Shown here: in pieces, positions 1-8,349 of the stretch | How positions within the stretch are numbered: position 1 is the first letter of the stretch | How the letters are laid out: every line of letters begins with the position of its first letter | Source: Limosilactobacillus reuteri | GTDB taxonomy: Bacteria; Bacillota; Bacilli; Lactobacillales; Lactobacillaceae | DNA: 64,000 nt | Assembly (NCBI RefSeq): GCF_020784725.1 | Contig: NZ_JAJGTZ010000042.1 | Location: 39,938-103,937 of the forward strand | Reading direction: 5' to 3' | Made by a program: the position numbers and the translations under genes | Notes under the pieces: generated by a model | Seen by the model: only the letters and a program-made list of their open reading frames with translations | Databases searched by the model: none | What the model was told of the DNA's origin: nothing

Positions 1-98
1 AGGATACACCTGTACCCATGCCGAACACAGAAGTTAAGCTTCAACACGCCGAAAGTAGTTGGGGGATCGCTCCCTGCGAGGATAGGACGTTGCCACGC
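1..98 (+). rRNA. rrf: 5S ribosomal RNA, 3' portion
   Basis: The window opens inside a 5S rRNA. The central and 3' parts are recognisable: the CCGAACACAGAAGTTAAG loop region near 21-38 and the GAGGATAGGACGTTGCCACGC tail ending near 98. Roughly the first 20 bases lie before the window. It is the last gene of an rRNA operon running rightward. No tRNA follows it. Confidence 0.93.
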
Positions 99-104
99 AA
101 TAGT

Positions 105-147
105 AAAAAGGACATGCACTGTACTCAACAATGCATGTCCTTTTTTA
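105..147 (+). terminator. Intrinsic terminator of the rRNA operon
   Basis: A 13-base stem, AAAAGGACATGCA pairing with TGCATGTCCTTTT, closes a 14-base loop and runs into a T tract. It lies just after the 5S rRNA 3' end and should end the rRNA transcript. Confidence 0.9.
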
Positions 148-303
148 TACGCTCAGGTATGAATTTTAGTTAGGCAGTAACTGGTGGCCACTCAAAATCT
201 CTTATACTGAGATTATCATCGGTAAGGAGATTTTTTATTCATTTTGTTCTGCAATGAATAAAATGAAATTATCACTATTGTTTTCAAAAATAAACTAAGT
301 GAT

Positions 304-582
304 TTGAATAAGTATTCTTCAACTATTGTTTATATCGTTAGCCGATGTAATGACAACTCTAAGGAGTTTGCCTACTTTATGGCTAAACATGGGCTTACTC
401 GGAGTATGTCTAGAGTTTGTCGCTGCCTCGATAATGCCTCGACAGAAAGCTTTTGGGAATATTATAAAGATGAAACATTGAAGGCCTCAATCGATCAATA
501 TATCTATTTCTATAACCACAAACGTTATCAAGAAAAATTAGACAGCTTAACACCGGTACAATACCGGCATCAAGCTGCCTAA
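304..582 (+). pseudogene. IS3-family transposase (orfB) C-terminal remnant
   Basis: The 92-residue frame matches the end of an IS3/IS150-type DDE integrase core. It has GLTRSMSRV, then a DNAxxExFW motif holding the last catalytic Glu, then the YNHKRYQ and LTPVQYR tail typical of these proteins. Everything upstream is missing. The stretch that should read HSDxGxQYxS, with the second catalytic Asp, is decayed to SRCNDNSKEF, so no active enzyme is made. The apparent TTG start has no ribosome binding site. The remnant sits between an rRNA operon and a leftward metabolic gene. The element's right end may lie near 600-622, but I could not pair terminal repeats. Confidence 0.85.
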
Positions 583-729
583 GAAGCTTTGTATAATTTA
601 TTGTCTGCCCAGTTCATTTTACCAAACGTTGAAGGTCATTGTTGTTTGCGAAGGCTCCCAGAGGCTAACTTCGCGGCGAAAAACGAAATTATAAGTAACT
701 TCGATCTTGCTCTCGCTGTTGATATTAAT

Positions 730-1758
730 TTATTTCCACTTCATTACACACACTGGTTCTGGACAACTAACATCTTTTTGAAGAAGGGTTAACTTACCAG
801 TTGATGGATTTCGTTTATAAAGCGTAAGGTTATCAGAGTTCTGATTTGAAGCTAAAAGATAATTTTCATCTTGATTTAGATTGAAATCGCGTGGAAAATC
901 TCCTTCAGTCGAAATTGATTGAATATGTTTAACGGTAAAATCTGGTTGGACTTCAAAGACGGCAATAGTATTTTCACCACGATTTGAAGTATAGACAAAT
1001 TTACCATCATTTGAGATCCGGATAGCAGCTGCTCCATTGTGAGCTGTCCAGTCTGCAGGAATTGTTTTGATCGTTTGAAGGTGCTTAAATGATGCATCCT
1101 TACTATTATATTTTAGTACTTCTAGTTTACTGCTTAGTTCACCTAAAAGATAAGCATAATTGCCATTTGGATGGAAAGCTATATGACGGGTACCAAAGCC
1201 ATCTTCACACTTATAGCGAGAGACAGCAGTTAATTTACCATCATCAGAGACATCGTAAACCACAACAAGGTCCATTCCTAAGTCACATACAACTAGACGA
1301 TTATCGGGAGTTAGGTCGGCATAATGGACATGTGGAGCCTCTTGTTCAGGCTCAGGACCAGTTACTCCTTCATGAAGGACTGAATCAGTTTGTGTCAACG
1401 TTCTATCTTCGTTGATCTTAAAAACATCTATTTTTGCTGTATGATAATTAGCACTGAATAATAAATGCCGTTTGTTATCAACGCCTACATATGCAGGAGG
1501 AGCACCAGCAGCTAAGACATCGCTTAGCATCTTAGCGTTATCGTCACTTAATGAGTAAGAAGCAACTCCTCCCTTATCATCTACTTGTTTAATTGCGTAA
1601 ATACGACCATCCTGACCAACTTGTAAGTAAGCTGGCTTTTGAGATGGAATTGCTAATTCAACATTCGTTATTTTTTCTTGGTCAGTATCAAGGGTAACTT
1701 TGTAGATCCCTTTACTTGTTTTTTTGGTATATGTTCCAATTAGAAATTGTTCAATCAA
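730..1758 (-). CDS. pgl: 6-phosphogluconolactonase-type beta-propeller lactonase
   Basis: This 342-residue protein belongs to the lactonase (YbhE/YkgB) seven-bladed propeller family. It starts FLIGTYTKKTSKGIY and contains GVTGPEPEQEAPHVHYADLTPD, the HIAFHPNGNYAYLLGE blade and a late ISNDGKFVYTSNRGENTIAVF blade. The family hydrolyses 6-phosphogluconolactone in the oxidative pentose phosphate or phosphoketolase route, which fits a heterofermentative lactobacillus. The start is a TTG at 1758 with GGAGG eight bases upstream. The gene is alone on this strand and diverges from rlmA; a short AT-rich stretch with TATTAT/TATATA (about 1787-1800) could be its -10. The family is certain; the exact lactone substrate is inferred. 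Confidence 0.85.
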   Translation of the reverse strand: MIEQFLIGTYTKKTSKGIYKVTLDTDQEKITNVELAIPSQKPAYLQVGQDGRIYAIKQVDDKGGVASYSLSDDNAKMLSDVLAAGAPPAYVGVDNKRHLLFSANYHTAKIDVFKINEDRTLTQTDSVLHEGVTGPEPEQEAPHVHYADLTPDNRLVVCDLGMDLVVVYDVSDDGKLTAVSRYKCEDGFGTRHIAFHPNGNYAYLLGELSSKLEVLKYNSKDASFKHLQTIKTIPADWTAHNGAAAIRISNDGKFVYTSNRGENTIAVFEVQPDFTVKHIQSISTEGDFPRDFNLNQDENYLLASNQNSDNLTLYKRNPSTGKLTLLQKDVSCPEPVCVMKWK

Positions 1759-1872
1759 GGCAATTTCCTCCTTTTTGAAAATGCTTACCTATATAATAGC
1801 AATTTGCCCATCGTAATTCTAGCTGTGATACACTGTTATTAGTAATTTTTAGTTCTTAATGGAGGAGAAAAG

Positions 1873-2730
1873 TTGAAAAAAGTTGAACGTCAACGAGAAA
1901 TGGTAAAAAATAATCTTGCCCTTTTTCAATGCCCTGTTTGTGAACAGCCAATGGAGAGAGTTGAAGGAAACAGCATTATTTGCGGAAACAATCACCGATT
2001 TGACTTTAATCGGCATGGTTATCTTCACTTTCTCAATGGGGCTGCTAATACTGAATATGATCGATCAATGTTTGAATCTCGTCGCCAGTTATTAAATGCA
2101 GGACTCTTTAAGCCAATTATTGAAAATGTCAGTAAATTCTTACCTTCAAAACCCTTAAAGATCTTAGATGTAGGAACTGGAGAAGGCACTCCATTATTAC
2201 AATTAGAAACAATCCGTGCTAATTATAATGATACGATGATTGGCTTTGATATTTCGAAACCAGGGATAACACTTGCCACTCAGTTACCGTTAAAGGCATT
2301 TTTTTGTGTAGCTGATTTACGTAAATTACCTTTTACTGATGAGAGTTTTGATTGCGTATTAGAATTATTCTCTCCATCTGATTATCAAGAATTTAAACGG
2401 GTTTTAAAGAAAGATGGGACCCTTATTAAGGTAATTCCTAACGCTAACTATTTAGTCGAATTACGGCATCTCTTATATGAAACAGGAGAACGTAATTACC
2501 ACTATGATAATTCACGAGTAATCGAGTTATTTAAACAACATTATCCTCATAGTAAAGTTGAAACGGTAACCTACCAATTTAGAATTCCAGACGGCTTACA
2601 ACAGGCAATGCTGGAAATGACGCCTTTACACTGGGGAGCAAATGCTAAAAGATTATCTAAAGAAGAATTAACCCAATTAAAAACAATTACGGTGGATGTC
2701 AGCTTATTAATTGCGAAAAAAGCTAATTAA
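1873..2730 (+). CDS. rlmA: 23S rRNA (guanine-N1)-methyltransferase RlmA-type
   Basis: The 285-residue enzyme has an N-terminal zinc-binding segment (CPVC, then CGNNHRFD about 20 residues later), characteristic of RlmA proteins. A Rossmann SAM-binding core follows, with ILDVGTGEGTPLL near residue 98 and a later DCVLELFSPSDYQEFKRVLK segment. RlmA enzymes methylate N1 of G745 or G748 in helix 35 of 23S rRNA; Gram-positive members usually act on G748. Translation starts at TTG 1873 behind a strong GGAGGAG at 1861-1867. The internal ATG at codon 14 lacks such a site. Which of the two guanines is the target cannot be read from the sequence. Confidence 0.88.
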   Translation: MKKVERQREMVKNNLALFQCPVCEQPMERVEGNSIICGNNHRFDFNRHGYLHFLNGAANTEYDRSMFESRRQLLNAGLFKPIIENVSKFLPSKPLKILDVGTGEGTPLLQLETIRANYNDTMIGFDISKPGITLATQLPLKAFFCVADLRKLPFTDESFDCVLELFSPSDYQEFKRVLKKDGTLIKVIPNANYLVELRHLLYETGERNYHYDNSRVIELFKQHYPHSKVETVTYQFRIPDGLQQAMLEMTPLHWGANAKRLSKEELTQLKTITVDVSLLIAKKAN

Positions 2731-2835
2731 TTATTGCAACATTACTAAATTAGTGCTAAATTATTATAAGAAATCGTTTGATAATTGACATCGAATATAA
2801 GTGTTTCGTTGGTAATTATCAAGGAGTACTTCATT

Positions 2836-2879
2836 AAAGCAGCGTTTCGCCGTGCCCACACCGAGACCCTGCTTTTTTA
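2836..2879 (+). terminator. Terminator-like hairpin in the trmL leader
   Basis: AAAGCAG pairs with CTGCTTT and, after a one-base mismatch, GTTTCG pairs with CGAGAC. This closes a 12-base C-rich loop (CCGTGCCCACAC) and is followed by six T residues. The hairpin ends only about 20 bases before the trmL start, so it could end the rlmA transcript, attenuate trmL, or be the 3' end of a small RNA starting near the TTGACA at 2785. No mutually exclusive antiterminator is obvious. Confidence 0.7.
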
Positions 2880-2900
2880 TTTTATTAAGGAGATTTTATT

Positions 2901-3410
2901 ATGACAAACCATATTGTCTTGTTTGAACCATTATTTCCAGCGAATACGGGAAATATTGCACGAACTTGTGCGGGGACAAATACTGAATTACATTTAATCA
3001 AGCCATTAGGATTTTCAACTGATGATAAGCATATGAAACGGGCTGGATTAGACTACTGGGATAAAGTAAAGATCACGTATCATGAGGATTTACCCTCATT
3101 TATGAAGACTATTCCTGATATTAACCGTTTATATATTGTTTCTAAGTTTGCTACCCATGATTATAGTGATGTTGACTATACGGGTGAAGGAGATCATTAT
3201 TTCCTATTTGGAAAAGAAACAACTGGCTTGCCCGAACGTTTTATGCAAAAATATCCAGAAAATGCTATCCGAATTCCACAAAATGATAATAATATTCGGG
3301 CCCTGAATTTATCAAATAGTGCAGCGATTGTTATTTATGAGGCATTACGGCAACAGAGTTTTCCTAATTTAGCACGAGTTCATAAATATGAATTCGATAA
3401 ATTAAAGTAA
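2901..3410 (+). CDS. trmL: tRNA (cytidine/uridine-34 2'-O)-methyltransferase TrmL
   Basis: A 169-residue SPOUT-class methyltransferase of normal length for TrmL/YibK. The N-terminus HIVLFEPLFPANTGNIARTC is the family signature. FLFGKETTGLPERFM and IRIPQNDNNIRALNLSNS form the trefoil-knot SAM pocket near residues 95-140. The enzyme methylates the ribose of the wobble base in tRNA-Leu isoacceptors. ATG 2901 has AAGGAG seven bases upstream. The leader holds a terminator-like hairpin, and ftsK follows 21 bases downstream, so the two are probably co-transcribed. Confidence 0.92.
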   Translation: MTNHIVLFEPLFPANTGNIARTCAGTNTELHLIKPLGFSTDDKHMKRAGLDYWDKVKITYHEDLPSFMKTIPDINRLYIVSKFATHDYSDVDYTGEGDHYFLFGKETTGLPERFMQKYPENAIRIPQNDNNIRALNLSNSAAIVIYEALRQQSFPNLARVHKYEFDKLK

Positions 3411-3431
3411 CCTTAAGGAGGCAATAATGCG

Positions 3432-5762
3432 ATGGCGAGAAGAAAAAAGGCATCATCCCGCCGGACAAGAGGGAAAAAACAACAGTATCGATTAATGGAT
3501 AATCTATTAGGAATAATTGTTTGCCTCTTAATGTTAGTTGGCTTATTTAATTTAGGAGTATTAGGAACTTTTCTCGATAACTGTTTTAAGATTTTTGTAG
3601 GATCATCCTTTCCGATTGCGATGATTATTGTTTTTCTTTATGGATTATGTTTTGCATTGTATGGGCATCGTCCGCATTTCAAAAAACGTTGGATTGCAGG
3701 AACTATTATTGCCTATATTGGTTTATTAATGTGGCTTCAGACAGTCATGTTTCAGCGTCTGAATCTTCATGCAAAGGTAATCGAAACTACTTGGAATAGT
3801 CTTAGTAAGGTTATTTTTAACGGTGATTCAACTGTTCCGGTTGGCGGAGGGATGATTGGTGCTTACCTATATAATGGAAGTAATATTTTAATTTCAGAAG
3901 TTGGAACAGCGGTATTGTCATGGTTGTTAATGATTATCGGAATTATTGTCTTTTTTGCATTACCGTGGCGCGAATTTCTAGTAAAATGTGGGATTAGTAT
4001 TAAAAAATCTGGAGCAGCAATGGCTAATGCTCACGATCAATTAATGAAAAAGAGAACGGAGAGAGCAACCAAGACAACTACGGTACCATCAATTAGCGTG
4101 CCCCTTGCTAAAGCATCAAGGCAGGTTAAAGATTTTTTTGCTGACCAAGAATCAGCTGAGCCAACTCCAACGCCGCCAGTTTCTTCAGCGATGCCTGTTC
4201 AAGATCCTGTTGAACCAACTATTAGGGTCGCAAGTGAAAGTCAGGTGGAAGAAACTCAGAGTGGGCGCAAGGATGATCAGGATTCGAATCAACATGATGA
4301 TGCGGAAATTAAACTTGCAGGAATTGACGCTAAAGAAGACAATGATTATCAATTGCCGCCAGTCAGTCTGCTAAGTCAAGTAAAAGCAACAGATCAGCAG
4401 GAAGATTTGAATAATATCAAAAAGAACACCAAAACACTTCAGCAAACCCTAAAATCTTTTGGTGTGGATGCAACAGTTGAAAATGTTAATTTAGGTCCTT
4501 CTGTTACCAAATATGAGTTACGTCCAGCAGTAGGGGTAAAGGTTAGTCGAATAACCCATTTGGCTGATGATTTAGCACTTGCACTTGCGGCTAAAGATAT
4601 TCGGATTGAAGCACCAATTCCAGGAAAATCATTAATTGGGATCGAAGTTCCAAACCAACAAATTGCAACAGTTGGTTTTCGTGATATGGTCGAAAATGCT
4701 CCTAGTAATGATAATCCAATGGAAGTTCCGCTTGGCCGCAGTGTAACTGGGGATATTAAAATGGCCGATCTAACCAAAATGCCACACCTTCTTATTGCTG
4801 GAGCAACGGGTAGTGGTAAGTCTGTTGCAATCAACGTTATCATTACAAGCATTTTATTAAAGGCTAAACCGCATCAAGTAAAGATGTTAATGATTGATCC
4901 TAAAAAAGTCGAATTAAGTGTTTATAATGGTATTCCCCATCTGCTCAGTCCAGTAGTTTCTGAACCCAAAAAGGCGGCTCGGGCATTAGGAAAAGTTGTT
5001 GCAGAAATGGAGCGTCGTTACGAATTGTTTGCAAAATTCGGTGTTCGTAACCTAGATGGGTACAATAAATTGGTTAAACAACAAAATGATGCCCATCCTG
5101 ATGAAGTTCAAGCTAACTTACCATTAATTTTAGTTATTGTTGATGAATTAGCGGACTTGATGATGACGGTTTCCCATGATGTTGAAGATGCAATTGTTCG
5201 GATTGCACAAATGGGGCGGGCTGCTGGTATTCATATGATTTTAGCAACTCAACGTCCTTCAGTCGATGTTATTACAGGGCTTATTAAGGCTAACGTTCCT
5301 TCCCGAATTGCCTTTGCGGTTTCTAGTGGAGTTGATTCGCGAACTATTATCGATACTAATGGGGCAGAAAAGCTCCTTGGTCGAGGTGATATGTTATTTG
5401 AACCAATCGATCAAAATAAACCAGTTCGGATTCAAGGTGCATTTATTTCTGATCATGATGTTGAATCAGTGGTAGACTTTATAAAAAACGAGCGAGCGGC
5501 TGAGTATGACGATAATATGGTTGTAACTGACAATGAAATTGAGCAAGAAGAGCAAGCTGAAGAGGAAGATGAATTATTCCCCGAGGCATTAGATTTTGTG
5601 GTTGATCAACAAAAAGCATCAACTTCACTAATTCAACGGCGCTTTAGAATTGGCTATAATCGTGCCGCAAGAATTATTGATGATATGGAACAGCGTGGTT
5701 TTATCGGCCCAGCTAATGGCTCAAAACCACGAGAGGTTTATAAGCAAAAAAGTGAGGAATAA
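3432..5762 (+). CDS. ftsK: DNA translocase FtsK/SpoIIIE
   Basis: A 776-residue septum-located DNA pump that clears chromosomal DNA from the closing division site. Four hydrophobic segments lie between about residues 24 and 180. An acidic Pro/Gln-rich linker spans about 220-320. The motor domain follows, with Walker A GATGSGKS (Lys near 463) and Walker B LILVIVDE (Asp near 571). The C-terminal gamma winged helix SLIQRRFRIGYNRAARIID reads KOPS/SRS polarity sequences. ATG 3432 is used; the ATG five bases earlier is out of frame. AAGGAGG lies about 10 bases upstream. The length fits the family, and a terminator follows at once. Confidence 0.95.
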   Translation: MARRKKASSRRTRGKKQQYRLMDNLLGIIVCLLMLVGLFNLGVLGTFLDNCFKIFVGSSFPIAMIIVFLYGLCFALYGHRPHFKKRWIAGTIIAYIGLLMWLQTVMFQRLNLHAKVIETTWNSLSKVIFNGDSTVPVGGGMIGAYLYNGSNILISEVGTAVLSWLLMIIGIIVFFALPWREFLVKCGISIKKSGAAMANAHDQLMKKRTERATKTTTVPSISVPLAKASRQVKDFFADQESAEPTPTPPVSSAMPVQDPVEPTIRVASESQVEETQSGRKDDQDSNQHDDAEIKLAGIDAKEDNDYQLPPVSLLSQVKATDQQEDLNNIKKNTKTLQQTLKSFGVDATVENVNLGPSVTKYELRPAVGVKVSRITHLADDLALALAAKDIRIEAPIPGKSLIGIEVPNQQIATVGFRDMVENAPSNDNPMEVPLGRSVTGDIKMADLTKMPHLLIAGATGSGKSVAINVIITSILLKAKPHQVKMLMIDPKKVELSVYNGIPHLLSPVVSEPKKAARALGKVVAEMERRYELFAKFGVRNLDGYNKLVKQQNDAHPDEVQANLPLILVIVDELADLMMTVSHDVEDAIVRIAQMGRAAGIHMILATQRPSVDVITGLIKANVPSRIAFAVSSGVDSRTIIDTNGAEKLLGRGDMLFEPIDQNKPVRIQGAFISDHDVESVVDFIKNERAAEYDDNMVVTDNEIEQEEQAEEEDELFPEALDFVVDQQKASTSLIQRRFRIGYNRAARIIDDMEQRGFIGPANGSKPREVYKQKSEE

Positions 5763-5798
5763 AAAAGACCGGAGAGATTTTTCTCCGATCTTTTTTAT
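5762..5798. terminator. Terminator after ftsK, possibly bidirectional
   Basis: CCGGAGA pairs with TCTCCG across a short loop. The stem is flanked by A residues on the left and a T tract on the right, so it can act on both strands. It separates ftsK from the convergent DUF4044 gene. Confidence 0.85.
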
Positions 5799-5823
5799 TC
5801 CGACTACATGGATGTTTAATAGG

Positions 5824-5943
5824 CTAAATTAAGTTCAAGGATGCAACTGCTCCAAAAATTAAAGAACCGAGCATTGCAATTAGCATCAACCAAATAGCAA
5901 CCATGGTAATTTTTTGGAAACGCGTTTTCTTTTTTCGCTGCAT
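5824..5943 (-). CDS. DUF4044-type 39-residue membrane protein
   Basis: Reading the minus strand from ATG 5943 gives 39 residues. A basic head (MQRKKKTRFQK) is followed by one hydrophobic helix (ITMVAIWLMLIAMLGSLIFG) and a short tail. This is the pattern of the DUF4044 small membrane proteins annotated in lactobacilli; function is unknown. GGAAGGA lies just upstream of the ATG. An in-frame ATG six codons earlier overlaps that site and is less likely. A promoter (TTGAAA-18-TACACT) sits upstream on this strand. The gene converges with ftsK. The family name comes from recall of similar short proteins, not from a search. Confidence 0.75.
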   Translation of the reverse strand: MQRKKKTRFQKITMVAIWLMLIAMLGSLIFGAVASLNLI

Positions 5944-5977
5944 TATTAACCATCCTTCCATTTTTATCAGTAATAGT

Positions 5978-6007
5978 AGTGTAACGCATCTTCAATGTCT
6001 TTTTCAA
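5978..6007 (-). promoter_or_regulatory. Promoter of the DUF4044 gene
   Basis: On the minus strand TTGAAA (6002-6007) and TACACT (5978-5983) are separated by 18 bases, about 35 bases upstream of the small membrane gene's start. Confidence 0.55.
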
Positions 6008-6068
6008 ATCTAGTTTTAGATTATGTTAAACTTAAATTACTTATTTGAAGAGAAAGGGACTGAAAAGG

Positions 6069-6425
6069 TTGACGGTTAGTATTAAGGTTATAATTTTAGA
6101 GATTATTTTATTATTAGTGATTGGGGTAGTAGAACGATTATTAGTACGAATATTTCACCATTCTAAAAAAGCAAAGCATTTATGGGGGGGATGGACAATT
6201 ATTTTATGGATTTTGATAATCTTTAATATTGGATTTTATTGGCCAGCTTATCCCATTGCTTTATGGATGGTTCTAGCTCTTTTATTAATTGCTTTACAAA
6301 TTATTCACAATCATGAATTCATTTATCGCCGTTACTGGCCAGTATTTTGGCGCTATTCGGCATATTATGCTTTAATTATATATATTGGTAGCTTAATTAT
6401 TTCACCATGGTTACCGTTGACATAA
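6069..6425 (+). CDS. DUF3397-like membrane protein
   Basis: This is a small integral membrane protein with four predicted helices: IIILEIILLLVIGVV, TIILWILIIFNIGFYW, IALWMVLALLLIALQII and YYALIIYIGSLIIS. No catalytic motif is visible. In lactobacilli a DUF3397 protein commonly sits directly upstream of mraZ, as here, which is why I suggest that family. The frame is open from TTG 6045, but no ribosome binding site precedes it. TTG 6069 has AGAAAGGGA about 10 bases upstream and gives 118 residues, so I prefer it. A terminator follows, so it is probably not in the mraZ operon. Confidence 0.65.
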   Translation: MTVSIKVIILEIILLLVIGVVERLLVRIFHHSKKAKHLWGGWTIILWILIIFNIGFYWPAYPIALWMVLALLLIALQIIHNHEFIYRRYWPVFWRYSAYYALIIYIGSLIISPWLPLT

Positions 6426-6431
6426 AGATAT

Positions 6432-6470
6432 GAAGTGAGTTGGAGAATTCAATTTCCGCTCACTTTTTTT
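6432..6470 (+). terminator. Intrinsic terminator before mraZ
   Basis: AAGTGAG pairs with CTCACTT, with a second GGA/TCC helix inside, and seven T residues follow. It separates the upstream membrane protein from the dcw cluster. Confidence 0.85.
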
Positions 6471-6506
6471 GTGTCTATTACTTTTTGGTAAAATTCACAA
6501 AATTAC

Positions 6507-6531
6507 GTGGTGAGAAGTGGGGGATTGTGGT
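6507..6531 (+). promoter_or_regulatory. MraZ-box array (operator of the dcw cluster)
   Basis: GTGG occurs three times at exactly 10-base spacing (6507, 6517, 6527), as GTGGT, GTGGG and GTGGT, about 40 bases before the mraZ start. MraZ is known to bind short direct repeats of the TGGGA/GTGG type one helical turn apart and to repress its own operon. I infer that these are its sites. A TATAAC at 6542-6547 may be a -10 element just downstream. Confidence 0.75.
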
Positions 6532-6569
6532 AGACTTGACCTATAACATGGTAAAGGAGGACATTAGTC

Positions 6570-6998
6570 GTGTTAATGGGAGAGTTTACACACACTATTG
6601 ATTCCAAAGGCCGACTAATTATTCCTGCCAAATTTCGAGAACAATTGGGGGCACACTTCATTGTTACTCGGGGGTTAGATGGATGTTTGTTTGGATATCC
6701 ATTAAATGAATGGGCGATTTTAGAACAAAAGCTAAAGGCGCTCCCATTAACAAAGCGTGATGCACGTGCATTTGTACGCTTTTTATATTCCGCTGCGACA
6801 GATTGCGAAATTGATAGACAAGGACGGATTAATATTCCGATAACCTTACGAACTCATGCTTCACTTGAAAAGAAGTGTGTAATCGTTGGTGTGTCTAATC
6901 GTTTAGAAATCTGGAGCGCTGAACGGTGGAATAAATTTACAAGCGAAACAGCTGATAATTTTGATGAGATTGCTGAAGATCTTAATATTGATTTTTAA
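6570..6998 (+). CDS. mraZ: Transcriptional regulator MraZ
   Basis: A 142-residue DNA-binding protein made of two SpoVT/AbrB-like halves. The first is [22 protein letters not shown], and the second carries the [12 protein letters not shown] repeat near residues 74-85. [12 protein letters not shown] between them is diagnostic. It represses its own dcw operon through GTGG direct repeats, an array of which lies just upstream. The start is GTG 6570 (MLMGEF, as in relatives that begin MFMGE), with AAGGAGG ten bases upstream. The ATG two codons later is possible but would lose conserved residues. First gene of the cluster; rsmH follows after a 15-base gap. Confidence 0.95.
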   Translation: MLMGEFTHTIDSKGRLIIPAKFREQLGAHFIVTRGLDGCLFGYPLNEWAILEQKLKALPLTKRDARAFVRFLYSAATDCEIDRQGRINIPITLRTHASLEKKCVIVGVSNRLEIWSAERWNKFTSETADNFDEIAEDLNIDF

Positions 6999-7013
6999 TG
7001 GAGGGTTTAGTTG

Positions 7014-7970
7014 ATGGCAGAATTTAAACATGTAACGGTACTTTTAAAGGAGGCCGTAGCAGGATTAAATGTGCAACCAACAGGTACCTACGTTGATGCA
7101 ACATTAGGTGGTGGTGGTCATACGCAAGCTATTTTACAACAGCTCGTCGATGGCCACCTATATTCATTTGATCAAGATCAGACGGCAATTGATTACAATA
7201 AAGAACACTTAAAAACAGCAATAGAGCAACAAAAATTAACATTAATTGAAGATAATTTCCGCAACTTAAAAGCGGAATTGGATAGCTATAATGTAAAACA
7301 TGTTAATGGAATTTTATATGATTTAGGTGTTTCATCTCCACAGTTCGATGATGCTAAAAGAGGTTTTAGCTATCAGCATGACGCACCCTTAGACATGCGG
7401 ATGAATCAGGAACAAAAATTGTCGGCAATGGAAGTTGTTAACGAATGGTCATATGAACGTCTCGTTAAGATTCTTTACCGATATGGAGAAGAAAAGTTTG
7501 CCAAGTCAATTGCTAGAAAGATTGAACAACGCCGAAAGATAGCACCAATAAAGACGACATTTGAATTAGTTGATGTGATTAAAGAGGGGATTCCAGCTGC
7601 CGCTCGCCGTCATGGTGGTCATCCAGCGAAAAAGAGTTTTCAAGCTATTCGGATAGCAGTTAACGACGAATTAGGTGCTTTAGAGGAATCGTTAGAACAA
7701 GCATTAGACTTGTTGGATGTTGGGGGACGAATAAGTGTCATTACTTTCCAATCCCTAGAAGATCGGTTGGTAAAGACAATGTTTCGTGAAAAGACTTCAT
7801 TAAGTGGGGATGTACCGCAGGGATTACCAGTAATACCAGCGGGAATGGAACCAAACTTCAAATTAATTAATAAAAAGCCGATTGTAGCTAGTGATGAAGA
7901 ATTAGCGGCAAATCATCGTGCGCATAGTGCCAAGTTGAGGATAATCGAGAAAATTAGAGAAGGAAAGTGA
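7014..7970 (+). CDS. rsmH: 16S rRNA (cytosine-1402-N4)-methyltransferase RsmH
   Basis: The 318-residue MraW/RsmH enzyme methylates N4 of C1402 in the ribosomal P-site region. Its motifs are [13 protein letters not shown] at the start, [12 protein letters not shown] for SAM binding, [14 protein letters not shown] and [22 protein letters not shown] lies directly before the ATG; GGAGGG at 7000-7005 is spaced best for ATG 7014. It is the second gene of the dcw cluster, and ftsL follows after seven bases. Confidence 0.95.
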   Translation: MAEFKHVTVLLKEAVAGLNVQPTGTYVDATLGGGGHTQAILQQLVDGHLYSFDQDQTAIDYNKEHLKTAIEQQKLTLIEDNFRNLKAELDSYNVKHVNGILYDLGVSSPQFDDAKRGFSYQHDAPLDMRMNQEQKLSAMEVVNEWSYERLVKILYRYGEEKFAKSIARKIEQRRKIAPIKTTFELVDVIKEGIPAAARRHGGHPAKKSFQAIRIAVNDELGALEESLEQALDLLDVGGRISVITFQSLEDRLVKTMFREKTSLSGDVPQGLPVIPAGMEPNFKLINKKPIVASDEELAANHRAHSAKLRIIEKIREGK

Positions 7971-7977
7971 CAGAATT

Positions 7978-8349
7978 ATGGTTTCAAATGCGGCAAGGCA
8001 ACTGGCGGGAGAGCAACAACCGCAGCAAGCGCCAAGAAAAAAGACTTATCAACAACCAAAAATTTCTCCAAGTCCGGTTAGATGGTCAAAATTTGAAAGA
8101 TCTTTAGTAGCAGTAGGTAGCTTAATTACGCTATGCTTAATGATTAGCTTACTTTCTACAAAAATTAGTATTAATAATCAGCAACGGCGCTTACAGGATA
8201 CCCAAACTCAAATTACTAAGGCAAAAAGTAGTAATACAAGTTTGCAGCAAGAAATCGCTGAATTGACGACTCAATCGCATTTGAAATCAGCAGCACATAA
8301 ATATGGATTATCAGATAAAAATTCAAATGTAAGGAACGTTAATAAATAA
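7978..8349 (+). CDS. ftsL: Cell division protein FtsL
   Basis: A 123-residue bitopic protein. A cytoplasmic head is rich in Gln, Lys and Pro. One transmembrane helix (LVAVGSLITLCLMISLLSTKI) spans about residues 43-63. A leucine-zipper-like coiled coil (QQRRLQDTQTQITKAKSS) then extends outside the cell. Low sequence conservation is normal for FtsL. The assignment rests on topology and on its place between rsmH and the division PBP. It is expected to act with DivIB and DivIC in septal wall synthesis. Its stop codon overlaps the next start by one base, suggesting translational coupling. Confidence 0.9.
   Translation: MVSNAARQLAGEQQPQQAPRKKTYQQPKISPSPVRWSKFERSLVAVGSLITLCLMISLLSTKISINNQQRRLQDTQTQITKAKSSNTSLQQEIAELTTQSHLKSAAHKYGLSDKNSNVRNVNK

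Noticed and set aside
589-792. 67-residue plus-strand frame after the IS remnant
   Set aside because: No ribosome binding site or family; it runs into the end of the lactonase gene on the other strand.
5816-6007. 63-residue minus-strand frame behind ftsK
   Set aside because: It is a frame shadow of the real 39-residue DUF4044 gene at 5824-5943, which has the binding site and promoter.
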